Source: Poecilobothrus nobilitatus (taxonomy: Eukaryota > Arthropoda > Insecta > Diptera > Dolichopodidae). From it: DNA of 64,000 nt. The stretch lies in NCBI GenBank assembly GCA_947095535.1, contig OX352772.1, positions 185,584,035 to 185,648,034 of the forward strand, written 5' to 3'. Below are positions 35,655 through 44,035 of the stretch, one piece after another. The notes under the pieces are model-generated. The model had not been told where the DNA came from. It did no database searches and worked only from the letters and a program-made list of their open reading frames with translations. The position numbers were made by a program, and so were the translations under genes. Position 1 is the stretch's first letter; every line of letters starts with the position of its first letter.

Positions 35655-35970
35655 TTTATTGCAGAAAAAATTTTTAAAGAAAAAATCCAGGTGTTTGAGA
35701 AAAATTTATGTTAATGTTAATTGATTTATTATATTAACTACTTTGTATTTTGCAAATAAAAAAGTCAGTTATTCTTAAATTTTTTGCTACTTTGTATAAG
35801 TAAATTAAATTTTCTGTTATTGTAGATACAAATTAAAGCATTATAAAATCAAATAGATTTATTGTGTTGCAGAAAAAATTTTTAAAGAAAAAATGCAGGT
35901 GTTTGATATGAATTTATGTTAATGTTAATTGAATTATTATATTAACTACTTTGTATTTTGCGAATAAATA
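35655..35970 (+). repeat. Direct repeat pair inside the left end of the inner Polinton
   Basis: A block of about 105 bases (from TTGCAGAAAAAATTTTTAAA to ACTACTTTGTATTTTGC) occurs at about 35660-35758 and again at 35872-35968, roughly 210 bases apart. It is noncoding. It lies between the inverted repeat and the 3' end of the integrase gene. Confidence 0.8.
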
Positions 35971-36074
35971 AACGTCAACTATTAGTATTTTTACATTGCA
36001 AATTTGAAGTGAGTTATGGCTAGCTATAAATGAGCAAAAAAAAAAAAAATTAAAAATAAAAAAGCAAATTAGTT

Positions 36075-36995
36075 TCATATAATATCGTTTTTATTTACCC
36101 AAGAATTGTGATCTTTATCAAAACCTAACCATTTAACAAAAACCTGATTTCCTTTTCTTTTCAATATTTTTTCAACAAGAAAAGTGTCAGGATTTTTGAC
36201 GCGAGTAAGTTCATACTCGTAAAAAGAACCTGAAATCGGTGTTTTTGTATAATCAAGTAAGTTGTAAGTAATTGGATCTGTGCGTTTTACTTCTTTAATT
36301 GTAAATATTTCTGTTGACCAGTTTGGTTGATAACCTTTTGCAAAGTTTCTTTTGTATTTACTTATGCGTACATAATCTCCAACTTTATATTTTGCTTTCT
36401 GATAAAATTTCGGTTGCATGTAAATGTTCTTCAAAATATATTTCTCGTTTGCTTTTGTAACTTTTTTAGGTTGAAGTTTAATTGTCCGATGATATGTTGA
36501 GTTGTATTTCTCAATGAGTGAGGGTAAAATAGATATCCATTTATAATTACCCTGAAAACTAAACTGTTTCCACATTGAATTTTTTAAAGTACGGTTAAAA
36601 CGTTCTACTATGGATGCTTTCATTTCAGAATATGTATGATAATGATTAATTTTTTTTCTTTCCATAAGTTTTCTAAATTCTTTGTTAAAAAATTCTTTAC
36701 CTTGATCAGATTGAATATTTTTTGGGAGTGTTCCAGCACGTTTGAAAATGTTTTGCATACCAAGTAAAACGTTATTAGCATTTTTAGTTTTAATTGGTTC
36801 AGCATAAGCATATTTCGAAAAGATGTCTATTACAATTAATAAATATTTATTTCCTTTGTTATACTTTGCATATGGAATCATTTCTACTAAATCAATTTGC
36901 CATGTATCGTTTAAACCTTTCTGATTAAATTTTCTTCGACGAAAGTTTCGTCTGGCTGGTCTATGTATTTCCGATACTATTTGTGCCCGTGACAT
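36075..36995 (-). CDS. Inner Polinton: retroviral-type integrase with chromodomain
   Basis: The protein has 306 residues. The start at 36995 gives MSRAQIVSEIHRPARRNF, an N-terminus characteristic of Polinton integrases. The catalytic triad is Asp35 (WQIDLVEM), Asp97 (IQSDQGKEF) and Glu131 (SIVERFNRT), with 33 residues between the last two. An SH3-like basic region follows, with KYKVGDYVRISKYK at about 208-221. A C-terminal chromodomain lies at about 264-304 (FLVEKILKRKGNQVFVKWLGFDKDHNSW), which may steer insertion toward modified histones. The start lies inside the end of the 98-residue gene upstream. The copy is fully open, unlike both outer copies. Confidence 0.95.
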   Translation of the reverse strand: MSRAQIVSEIHRPARRNFRRRKFNQKGLNDTWQIDLVEMIPYAKYNKGNKYLLIVIDIFSKYAYAEPIKTKNANNVLLGMQNIFKRAGTLPKNIQSDQGKEFFNKEFRKLMERKKINHYHTYSEMKASIVERFNRTLKNSMWKQFSFQGNYKWISILPSLIEKYNSTYHRTIKLQPKKVTKANEKYILKNIYMQPKFYQKAKYKVGDYVRISKYKRNFAKGYQPNWSTEIFTIKEVKRTDPITYNLLDYTKTPISGSFYEYELTRVKNPDTFLVEKILKRKGNQVFVKWLGFDKDHNSWVNKNDII

Positions 36996-37257
36996 TATAC
37001 TTGTACCATTTAATCAGATTTTCCAATTCTATTTTATAATTTTCTATAGAGCAACAGTTACATGTATCCGGTCCAGATGACGAGTTGTCGTAAGCCCAAG
37101 GACAAAGAGCAAAATGAGTTCCGTATATTGACGTAAATTTTTCTGTTATTGAAAATTCTTTAATGTATTTATACATGTGAAAAATACGTTGTTTATGCTC
37201 ATTTAATAACACAGAGGAATATGATTTTAAAAACTCTTCCACTTCTTTTACCTCCAT
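36961..37257 (-). CDS. Inner Polinton: unassigned 98-residue protein with Cys cluster
   Basis: This open frame lies directly upstream of the integrase and overlaps its start by 35 bases. It starts MEVKEVEEFLKSY and carries a compact Cys/His-containing segment (HFALCPWAYDNSSSG then DTCNCCS). I do not recognise it. By position it could be a separate small gene or a leader of the integrase transcript. It does not show the HHCC zinc motif of retroviral integrases. No counterpart was found in the outer element. Confidence 0.5.
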   Translation of the reverse strand: MEVKEVEEFLKSYSSVLLNEHKQRIFHMYKYIKEFSITEKFTSIYGTHFALCPWAYDNSSSGPDTCNCCSIENYKIELENLIKWYKYNVTGTNSIGNT

Positions 37258-37354
37258 CTTTTAAATTGAGAATAAGTTATACACGTTTTTGCTTTTATAT
37301 ATTTGAAGAGCAAATCTAATTACCTTTCAATGACTTTTAAAACGCGAACCAATA
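37258..37354. promoter_or_regulatory. Divergent intergenic region between integrase side and virion cluster
   Basis: The 97 bases separate leftward and rightward gene blocks. A TTTATATATTT stretch at about 37293-37303 could serve as a TATA-type element for the rightward cluster. The call rests on position and sequence only. Confidence 0.35.
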
Positions 37355-38068
37355 ATGATATATTTTAATCATCCATTTACAATGATGGTGGCGGGACCAT
37401 CTGGATGTGGGAAAACAACATTTGTTTGCAACTTGATCAAAAATATTACTAGATTGATACATCCCAAAATTGAAAAAATAAAATGGTGTAACCCAGAAAT
37501 TTCTGCAGTTCCAAGAAATATAGATTTCCCTGATATAGATTTTTATGCCGGCATTCCGGAAAAGCTTAGTGAAAATGAAAATAAACCTACTTTAATTGTT
37601 TTAGATGATTTAATGTTAGATTCAGCAAACAAACAAGTATGTGAACTTTTTACTAAAGGTTCGCACCACCGTAATTTGTCTATTATATTATTAACGCAAA
37701 ACATTTTTCATCAGGGGAAATTCTCACGAGATATTTCATTAAATTGTAAATATTTGGTACTTTTTAAAAACCCTCGAGATAAATCACAGATTTTTCCTCT
37801 AGCTAGACAACTATATCCGGAAAATATAAAAGGCTTCCTGGGGGTATATAATGAATCAACATCAAACCCACATGGTTATATTGTATTAGATTTAACACAA
37901 GACATTAGCGATTTGTTTCGAATTAGAACCAACATATTCTCAGAGGAATATTGCGTTTGTTTTTGTGCTACCAAAGATTTAAACAATTGCTTAAAATATG
38001 AAACGGTTGAAGAAAAACCGACATATGTTACATGTACTAGAAAAATGCAACAACAAGAATTTTCGTAA
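37355..38068 (+). CDS. Inner Polinton: A32/FtsK-type genome packaging ATPase
   Basis: The protein has 237 residues. The Walker A motif GPSGCGKTT is at residues 14-22 and Walker B LIVLDDLM around residues 80-87, with Asp84/Asp85. A downstream ILLTQNIFHQG segment, followed by SLNCKYLVLFKNPRDKSQ, is typical of the Polinton/adintovirus ATPase. The enzyme is expected to pump element DNA into preformed capsids. It is the first gene of the rightward virion cluster and overlaps the next gene by 71 bases in another frame. The start ATG lies 98 bases after the end of the opposite-strand gene. Confidence 0.93.
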   Translation: MIYFNHPFTMMVAGPSGCGKTTFVCNLIKNITRLIHPKIEKIKWCNPEISAVPRNIDFPDIDFYAGIPEKLSENENKPTLIVLDDLMLDSANKQVCELFTKGSHHRNLSIILLTQNIFHQGKFSRDISLNCKYLVLFKNPRDKSQIFPLARQLYPENIKGFLGVYNESTSNPHGYIVLDLTQDISDLFRIRTNIFSEEYCVCFCATKDLNNCLKYETVEEKPTYVTCTRKMQQQEFS

Positions 38069-38330
38069 AAATATTCTAAAATATTGTGATGATGATATAA
38101 TAAAAACTATTGCTGAAATTGCAATTAATGTGTTAAACGGGAACAATAAAATATCACCATCACAAAAAACAAAACTAAAAAAATATAAAAAACAATTAAG
38201 ACTCTTAGCGTGTCCACAAAAAGGTATAAAAGCTAAACGAAAAATGTTAATTCAACATGGAGGATTTTTACCTACATTAATTGGTACTATATTATCTGGT
38301 ATAATAGGAAAACTTCTCAGTAAGACATAA
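37998..38330 (+). CDS. Inner Polinton: small basic virion-type protein with hydrophobic GGF tail
   Basis: The protein has 110 residues and is very basic in the middle (SQKTKLKKYKKQLRLLACPQKGIKAKRK). It ends in GGFLPTLIGTILSGIIGKLLSKT, a Gly-rich hydrophobic tail. Proteins with this build (INVLNGN, SPSQKxKLxxxKKxL, QxGGFL) recur in Polintons. They have been compared with small adenovirus core or membrane-active proteins; I recall this and cannot verify it here. The start may be a later Met (residue 10), because the first codons overlap the ATPase. The stop overlaps the next start (TAATG). Confidence 0.75.
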   Translation: MKRLKKNRHMLHVLEKCNNKNFRKNILKYCDDDIIKTIAEIAINVLNGNNKISPSQKTKLKKYKKQLRLLACPQKGIKAKRKMLIQHGGFLPTLIGTILSGIIGKLLSKT

Positions 38331-39037
38331 TGCAGCGAATGATTGTTATGTCACCAGAAATATTTTCAAAATTTAGCAAATTATTTCAAGATGATAAAAA
38401 CTTAGATTTATTGGATCAAAAAATGAAAAAAGTTTTATATGATAAAAAATTAAAACCATTGCAAAAATGGTATTTATATCGTCAAAATCTCATTAAATAC
38501 GGAATTAACAAAAGGCATACAAAAAAATTACCAGAAAAGTTAAATAATGTTACATTTAATACAGGTACTCAAACAAAATTCTTTTCTAAGCGAAATGCAT
38601 ATACAGAAACTGAATTACCTAAATACAAATCAACGTCAACACAAACTAAATTTTTACCATTAGTTACTGATGATGTGTTTGAATATGACCCTAAAAAAGA
38701 ACATTCAAATATGGATGTTGATTTAACAAATTACAATTTAGATGATGAAAATTCATTTAAAAAATTAGCTCAAACTGAAATGTTGAAAGATGAAAAATTA
38801 GTCGAAAGACCATCTCTAAGCTCTGATTATCGAATGTTTGAAACACCAAGTGGTGATGTAATTACCGTTGCTGTACCATCTCCTGAAAAAAAGAAGACAC
38901 TAAGATCGGCTGGTAGTTCAATTTCCTCAACTATACTTTCACAGTTTCCTGAAACAAAAAAACGAAAACTAAAACCTTTACTAAGAAGTCCAAAACTAAG
39001 AACTTCATCAACACCGGAGTGGACAACATATAAATAG
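38330..39037 (+). CDS. Inner Polinton: 235-residue protein of the virion cluster
   Basis: It starts at an ATG sharing one base with the previous stop. The N-terminal part has DQKMKKVLYDKKLKPLQKWYLYRQNLIKYG at about residues 29-58, a motif that recurs in this position in Polintons and related elements. The middle is Thr/Gln- and acid-rich, and the C-terminus basic (TKKRKLKPLLRSPKLRTSS). It ends WTTYK, identical to the end of the outer homologue. No enzyme motif is seen. Likely a virion or assembly component by synteny; function not established. Confidence 0.75.
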   Translation: MQRMIVMSPEIFSKFSKLFQDDKNLDLLDQKMKKVLYDKKLKPLQKWYLYRQNLIKYGINKRHTKKLPEKLNNVTFNTGTQTKFFSKRNAYTETELPKYKSTSTQTKFLPLVTDDVFEYDPKKEHSNMDVDLTNYNLDDENSFKKLAQTEMLKDEKLVERPSLSSDYRMFETPSGDVITVAVPSPEKKKTLRSAGSSISSTILSQFPETKKRKLKPLLRSPKLRTSSTPEWTTYK

Positions 39038-39072
39038 TACAACATTTTATGTTTTAGAAGAAGTTAACAAAG

Positions 39073-40011
39073 ATGGATAGTCAAGATGACTTCTATGTAA
39101 CATTGTTTAGTAATGATAATCTAAAACTGTTTCCAGACAACACTTTAGCTTCATTCGAAAATAAATTACCTATTCACTTTGATTTAAGAAATGGTAATTG
39201 GAAAGTTGGTCTTTCAGAAATTTATCTGAACGATTTCCTACAAACAGAACAATTTAACAAAGAGAATTGTGCTTTTATTAATATTGGACAGTATAATGTT
39301 TATGTAAGAAACATTGAAAAACCTCTTGAAAAAATCAAAGTAACCAAATCTATAGGCTACACATATTATTCATATAACGATTCGGAATTACATTTAGATG
39401 ATTGGAAGTTTAATTTTTTGCCAACGCTTATTAAAAATATAACTCCTAATCCCGGATTTACTCGAAACCAAGTTTTTACTGAATTTTTTAATGAAGTTTT
39501 GACATATATTTCTAATCCTAAAAATTATGATGATGTAACATTTAAAAAAGTGTCAGAATCTAACCGAGGGGACTTAATTCGAATATCGCAGACTTTTGAT
39601 GAAGATAGTTTTTATATAAAAGTTAATCAGAGTTATAATGTAAAAACATTATTAACTGAATTATTTCAACAGAAAAAAAATATAAAAAATTTCAAAACAA
39701 AATTACCTGAACTATTCAAATTAGCTGTTGCTAAAAATAAAGATGAATTGAATGGAATGGTGTTGATTTATTCAGATATAGTTCAATCTTCTGTTTTTGG
39801 AAGTAGCAAAGTTCGGGCGTTGAGAGCTATCAACATAGAAAATTGTAGAATACCTACAAATACTGAATTTAAAAACGTCCATTACATACCTATAGAAAAA
39901 AATATTTTTGAAACAATAGCAATTAAAATTTGCAATCAATACGGTGATGGAATAAATTTTGTTTCCAGTTACTATCCAACAAAAATTGTATTACACTTTA
40001 AAAAGCATTGA
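39073..40011 (+). CDS. Inner Polinton: penton-like minor capsid protein
   Basis: The protein has 312 residues and starts MDSQDDFYVTLFSNDN. The conserved opening (FYVTLxS...N....NxLxSFxNKLP...LxxxWKVGLSEIYL) matches the outer copies at 50685-51602 and 56400-57278 and is typical of the Polinton penton/minor capsid. The C-terminus contains RALRAINIENC and IPTKIVLHFKK-like blocks shared with them. It would sit at fivefold vertices. It lies between the 235-residue gene and the minor virion gene, 35 bases after the former. Confidence 0.85.
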   Translation: MDSQDDFYVTLFSNDNLKLFPDNTLASFENKLPIHFDLRNGNWKVGLSEIYLNDFLQTEQFNKENCAFINIGQYNVYVRNIEKPLEKIKVTKSIGYTYYSYNDSELHLDDWKFNFLPTLIKNITPNPGFTRNQVFTEFFNEVLTYISNPKNYDDVTFKKVSESNRGDLIRISQTFDEDSFYIKVNQSYNVKTLLTELFQQKKNIKNFKTKLPELFKLAVAKNKDELNGMVLIYSDIVQSSVFGSSKVRALRAINIENCRIPTNTEFKNVHYIPIEKNIFETIAIKICNQYGDGINFVSSYYPTKIVLHFKKH

Positions 40012-40063
40012 TTCCCCAAAAACAATATAAATACTACTACTCAAATATGATATCCTATCAAAC

Positions 40064-40504
40064 ATGGAAAGAGCTTACGTGAGATATTATTCCTCTCAGG
40101 TAGGAGGGGGAATCGACGATATTGGGCCTTTATTACAATTTTATCCAACTATACAAAAAGGTCGTGGTTTTGGAAATATATTCGGAAGTTTAATTCGTTA
40201 CTTAAAGCCAGTTTTTACATCAGGTTGGGACTTAATTAAAAAAGAGGCTGTAAACACAAGTAAAAATATTTTTAATGATATAGCATCTGGTGCAAACATA
40301 AAAGAAGCTGTAATTGATCAAAGTAAAGGCGGTATAAAAAATTTACGGAAATCAGTAGTTAACCAACTGCATTCGATGTATGGTGGAAGACAAAGAACTA
40401 TAAAAAGACAAAGAGCTATTAAAAGACAAACAGTTTCTAAAAAGACACATTTGAAGTCGAAACGACGAAAAAAGCAAAGTAAAACATCCGACATATTCAA
40501 CTAA
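40064..40504 (+). CDS. Inner Polinton: basic minor virion protein (Gly-rich start, Lys/Arg-rich tail)
   Basis: The protein has 146 residues and starts MERAYVRYYSSQVGGGIDDIGPL. A Gly/Phe-rich segment (KGRGFGNIFGSLIRYLKP) and then IASGANIKEAV follow. The tail is strongly basic (QRTIKRQRAIKRQ, SKRRKKQSKTSDIFN). The build resembles DNA-associated or membrane-active minor capsid proteins of adenoviruses, but this is analogy. It ends six bases before the major capsid start. The homologous gene in the outer element is the one the inner element jumped into. Confidence 0.8.
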   Translation: MERAYVRYYSSQVGGGIDDIGPLLQFYPTIQKGRGFGNIFGSLIRYLKPVFTSGWDLIKKEAVNTSKNIFNDIASGANIKEAVIDQSKGGIKNLRKSVVNQLHSMYGGRQRTIKRQRAIKRQTVSKKTHLKSKRRKKQSKTSDIFN

Positions 40505-40506
40505 AA

Positions 40507-41820
40507 ATGGAATGTATGAAATCTGAACTTGATCTTTTTGCGTCATTACCCGTACAAACAAGTATTTTGCGTTCAGAAGAGGTAGCATACAATCCTTTAG
40601 CTTCTTTAGAGGCATCACCGTCAACTATTGAATTTGTTTCCCTTGGAAATGGAGATACATATCGAGATTTATCCTCCACCTATATAAAATTTAAAGTTCA
40701 AATATTAAAAAAAGATGGATCAGTTTGGAGTGCAAATGATAAAGTAGGAACCGGAACTGAAGCAAGACCAGCTCCGCAGCCCAGTGTTGTAAATAATTTA
40801 TTACACTCTTTAATTAAACAATGTAATGTAACTCTAAACGGAAAAAACATCACTCCTTCAGACTCCTTATACCATTATAAAGCATACTTAACTACTTTAC
40901 TAAATTATGGTACAGATTCCAGTCAAACACATTTGGAAGCATCTGGTTGGGAATTGGATAAACCAAATGTAAATGATTTTAGTAATTCTGGTTCTAAATC
41001 AAGACAAAAATCATACAACAATTCTACTGTAGTAGAATTAATGGGAAAATTACATGTAGATTTCTTCAATACTCCTAAATTACTTTTAAATAATGTTGAC
41101 ATTCGAATTGCTTTAGCCCTAGAAAAACAGGATTTTTTTATTTTCTTTAACGATGCCGATGAAAGCTATTTAAAAATTCTCGAAGCTACGTTATACATGA
41201 AACATTTAACAATTAATCCTAGTATATTGATAGCACATAATACTGTATTGGAAAAGGCTAACGCGAAATATTTTTATACCAGAAGTGAAATCAAAACATT
41301 TACAATTCCAGCTAACACATCTAACATATCATTGGATAATATATTTATAGGGCAAATACCAAAAGCTCTAGTATTTTGTATGGTTAATAATGAAAACTTC
41401 AATGGTAAGAGATCAAAAAATCCATACCATTTCGACCATCAAAATCTCACACAATTTCAATTATATGTGAATGGAGTGCCTACACCAAACTCTGCAATTG
41501 AAACAAGTTTTACACCGAATAATTCTTGTAATTCTCGAGCATATTTAACATTATTTAGCGGAACAGGTATACATCATTCTGATAGAGGACATCAAATTTC
41601 AAAAGAATTATTTTCAAAAGGTTATACAATACTGGCTTTTGATTTATCACCAGACGGCTCGGGAACAGATACATGTCAGAGTTTATTAAACCAGGGAGTA
41701 GTAAAGATTGAAGCAAGACTCAGCTCTCCATTAACTTCAACATTAACTTGTATTGTATTTGCAGAATTCGATGCTAATATCGAAATTGATAAAAATCGTA
41801 ACGTCTACGTGAACATATAA
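40507..41820 (+). CDS. Inner Polinton: major capsid protein, double jelly-roll type
   Basis: The protein has 437 residues and starts MECMKSELDLFASLPVQTSI. Family signature blocks are IEFVSLGNGDTYRDLSSTYI (about residues 40-59), NLLHSLIKQCNVTLNGK (about 97-113), and MKHLTINPSILIAHN and PNSAIETSF further on. These match the F54H12.2-like capsid family of Polintons/adintoviruses, which folds as two jelly rolls and forms trimeric capsomers. The frame is intact, whereas both outer copies are damaged. It is central in a tightly packed, same-strand cluster from ATPase to the 193-residue gene. Confidence 0.92.
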   Translation: MECMKSELDLFASLPVQTSILRSEEVAYNPLASLEASPSTIEFVSLGNGDTYRDLSSTYIKFKVQILKKDGSVWSANDKVGTGTEARPAPQPSVVNNLLHSLIKQCNVTLNGKNITPSDSLYHYKAYLTTLLNYGTDSSQTHLEASGWELDKPNVNDFSNSGSKSRQKSYNNSTVVELMGKLHVDFFNTPKLLLNNVDIRIALALEKQDFFIFFNDADESYLKILEATLYMKHLTINPSILIAHNTVLEKANAKYFYTRSEIKTFTIPANTSNISLDNIFIGQIPKALVFCMVNNENFNGKRSKNPYHFDHQNLTQFQLYVNGVPTPNSAIETSFTPNNSCNSRAYLTLFSGTGIHHSDRGHQISKELFSKGYTILAFDLSPDGSGTDTCQSLLNQGVVKIEARLSSPLTSTLTCIVFAEFDANIEIDKNRNVYVNI

Positions 41821-41856
41821 AAGGAAGTTTAGCGAACCATCTCTATTCATTTCACA

Positions 41857-42222
41857 ATGACATGTGCTCTAGTAGATTTATCGTTCTGTACGGACGATAA
41901 CAATACAATATTTGTAAAAAATATTGCTGTGGCTGGTATTAAAGAAAAATGTAAAACTATTGTAAAAGAATTAAAGTATAAATTTCCTGTCAGAGATTTG
42001 AAAAAAACAGATATTGAGAATTACTCTTTTGGACATATCGATAACGAAAAAGTAACTAATAACTTAATAAATTTGCTTGAAAAATTCGATATAGTCTTAA
42101 CAAATGGAAAACTTAAAGCAGAATTTTTAACAACATTTGTACGAGGAAATACTCGACTAATTGATATTTCCCGTTTGCAAGAAAATGAATACACTTCAGA
42201 TTTCAAAGGTTCTGAAATGTAA
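41857..42222 (+). CDS. Inner Polinton: small DLxF-family protein (121 residues)
   Basis: It starts MTCALVDLSFCTDDNN and contains FVKNIAVAGIKEK, KYKFP, EKFDIVLTNGKLKAEFL and IDISRLQ. These blocks align to the longer gene at 43278-43775 in the same element (VADLQF, FLKEFALI, NSFDVVYVKGYQKKEFL, SLQ) but lack its C-terminal Cys/His region. It therefore looks like a short internal paralogue. Its end overlaps the protease gene by 38 bases. Function unassigned. Confidence 0.75.
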   Translation: MTCALVDLSFCTDDNNTIFVKNIAVAGIKEKCKTIVKELKYKFPVRDLKKTDIENYSFGHIDNEKVTNNLINLLEKFDIVLTNGKLKAEFLTTFVRGNTRLIDISRLQENEYTSDFKGSEM

Positions 42223-42640
42223 TAAGTTAACACATAAAATATTTAGAGGCGTTTATGCTCTTGATAAATTACCAAAACAAGTTTCAAAACCTAGTATTTT
42301 GGTGGTAAATACCGATAATTCTAATGAAAAGGGAACACATTGGTTAGCAATATTTGTTCCAGTTCAAGGGTGTGCAGAATATTTTGATTCATTTGGAAAT
42401 CCCCCGTTTCACAATGAGATTATAAAATTTCTACAAAATCAATCAACATGTTTTGTTTTCAACAATAAGCGTTTACAAAGTAATTTAACATCTGTTTGCG
42501 GACATTATTGTTGTGTATATCTATGGATGCGAAGTTCCTGTAAAAGCATAAAATATTTTCTTAATTTATTCGACACATCATCCCCACTTAAAAACGATAA
42601 AAAAATACAAAGAATATTTCGAAAAATTTTTAAAAAATGA
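42185..42640 (+). CDS. Inner Polinton: adenain-type maturation protease
   Basis: I chose the ATG at 42185 (MNTLQISKVLKCNK), which matches the outer homologues' start (MNSLEIISVLKCNK); the longer frame from 42161 would use a non-ATG start. The protein has 151 residues. The catalytic set is His52 (THWLAIF), Asp68 (EYFDSFG), Gln98 (RLQSNL) and Cys105 (VCGHYCC). The seven-residue step from Gln to Cys is that of adenovirus protease. It should cleave virion precursors during maturation. It overlaps the upstream gene by 38 bases in another frame. Confidence 0.92.
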   Translation: MNTLQISKVLKCNKLTHKIFRGVYALDKLPKQVSKPSILVVNTDNSNEKGTHWLAIFVPVQGCAEYFDSFGNPPFHNEIIKFLQNQSTCFVFNNKRLQSNLTSVCGHYCCVYLWMRSSCKSIKYFLNLFDTSSPLKNDKKIQRIFRKIFKK

Positions 42641-42699
42641 GGGAGAAAAAATATAAATACAAAATTCTAAAATAGAATTCATCAGTTAAAACAAGAAAA

Positions 42700-43281
42700 A
42701 TGGAGCAATCAACAAATTCGGAAGTCATTGAAAAACAAAAAAGTGAACCTCCGCAAAATCTTTTGTTAAGCTATATCTATTATTTGGATAAAAAACAAAC
42801 AACAAAAATACAAATTGGATTTAATGTTGAAAATTTTGCTGCAACAATAATTTTCCAACGTCATCAAAAAGTCATTTGTGAGATGAATTATTTGGCGTGG
42901 TATGCCTTTTATCAAGATTTTACTAACAACCAACATAAATTAAATTCAAAAGGATTTGCGCTAACATTTAATCATACCGGGAAAACTAAAAAAATTACAT
43001 TGCAGTTAGATGAGTACACCCGCTTTTGTCTTATGTTAGACTTTATACAAGCAGTGATGTCATATAACAACGGAGCTGAACTTAATATAAGAGAATATGT
43101 ATTCAAATATTTTGAGAGATGTATTGAAAAGAATAAACTAAGATTGGAACAAGAAGATTTCTACATTCCAATGAATTTACACATAGCTCAGTGTAATTAT
43201 TCCAGACTATTTTATGAAATACCTATGTTTTTGTCAGAAAAATTATCTTGGTCAACAATAAATAAAACAAATATTTTTTAA
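42700..43281 (+). CDS. Inner Polinton: unassigned 193-residue protein
   Basis: The start gives MEQSTNSEVIEKQ. Blocks shared with the outer gene at 32057-32608 are LSYIYYLDKKQ, AATIIFQR, LDFIQAVMSYNNGAELNIREYV and the end NYSRLFYEIP. No known domain was recognised. The gene closes the rightward cluster and converges with the 165-residue gene on the other strand, overlapping it by four bases. Conserved position after the protease in two families argues for a virion-related role. Confidence 0.75.
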   Translation: MEQSTNSEVIEKQKSEPPQNLLLSYIYYLDKKQTTKIQIGFNVENFAATIIFQRHQKVICEMNYLAWYAFYQDFTNNQHKLNSKGFALTFNHTGKTKKITLQLDEYTRFCLMLDFIQAVMSYNNGAELNIREYVFKYFERCIEKNKLRLEQEDFYIPMNLHIAQCNYSRLFYEIPMFLSEKLSWSTINKTNIF

Positions 43282-43775
43282 AACCAATTATTTTCTTTTA
43301 TTAAATACATATATAAATTCATACAATTTTTTACAGCACATCTTTTTAAATTTTCAGTAATGTTATGGTGAGGGCAAATGGTTGTGAAATTCTTTAGTTT
43401 CTGAAGAGATGGAATGTCATTATCTAAGTTGATAACTTCTACTGAACTCGAAACAAATTTATCTAAAAATTCCTTTTTCTGGTACCCCTTTACGTAAACG
43501 ACGTCGAATGAATTTAAATGTTCCTTTAAGGTATTTTTAATTGCTGAATATTCTATAAAGCCATCATCCCAGTCAAGACCATTTATTTGTGTTTTATTGA
43601 ATTCATTTTGCTGTTTAACATCAGTATTTAACTCTTCGAACGAATAAGGTGCTTTAAACATAAATAGCATTGGTATCAGTGACCCATCAGCTATCAAAGC
43701 AAATTCCTTCAAGAAATATTGCTTTTTATTTCCAACAGTAAATTGTAAATCTGCTACTGCCTTCCTGCTGCTCAT
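43278..43775 (-). CDS. Inner Polinton: DLxF-family 165-residue protein, possibly nuclease-like
   Basis: It starts MSSRKAVADLQFTVGN. Conserved blocks are KEFALI, FMFKAPYSFEEL, INGLDWDDGFIEYSAIK, FDVVYVKGYQKKEFLDKF and a C-terminal CPHHN...RCAVKNCMNLYMYL. The pattern of spaced Asp/His residues (DLQ near the start, a later H/C cluster) recalls RNase H-fold exonuclease-like proteins in insect mobile elements, but I cannot confirm this. Homologues: 58994-59486 in the outer element, the orphan fragment at 2405-2964, and the short paralogues in the capsid clusters. Confidence 0.75.
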   Translation of the reverse strand: MSSRKAVADLQFTVGNKKQYFLKEFALIADGSLIPMLFMFKAPYSFEELNTDVKQQNEFNKTQINGLDWDDGFIEYSAIKNTLKEHLNSFDVVYVKGYQKKEFLDKFVSSSVEVINLDNDIPSLQKLKNFTTICPHHNITENLKRCAVKNCMNLYMYLIKENNWF

Positions 43776-44035
43776 TTTGTACCTGACTATTTTAAAATAG
43801 CTTGAAATCCTATAATTTATAACTAATACGATTTAAAAAGAGTGGAAAAAAAAGGGGAAGGGAGCCTTTAGCAGTAGCATAAAAAAGTTGAAAAATTTAA
43901 ATAAAAAAAAGAAAATAAAGAAAATATTTCATTTGTAAATTTTTTATTTAACTTAAAATCTGAAAAGTTGAAAAATTTAAAAAAAAAGAAAATATTTCAT
44001 TTGTAAATTTTTTATTTAACTTTTTTTTATTTATA
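43776..44035. other. Short intergenic stretch with duplicated A/T-rich phrase
   Basis: The phrase GTTGAAAAATTTAAATAAAAAAAAG...TTTCATTTGTAAATTTTTTATTTAAC occurs twice (about 43888-43951 and 43966-44022). It lies between two minus-strand genes and may contain the promoter of the left one. Confidence 0.5.
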
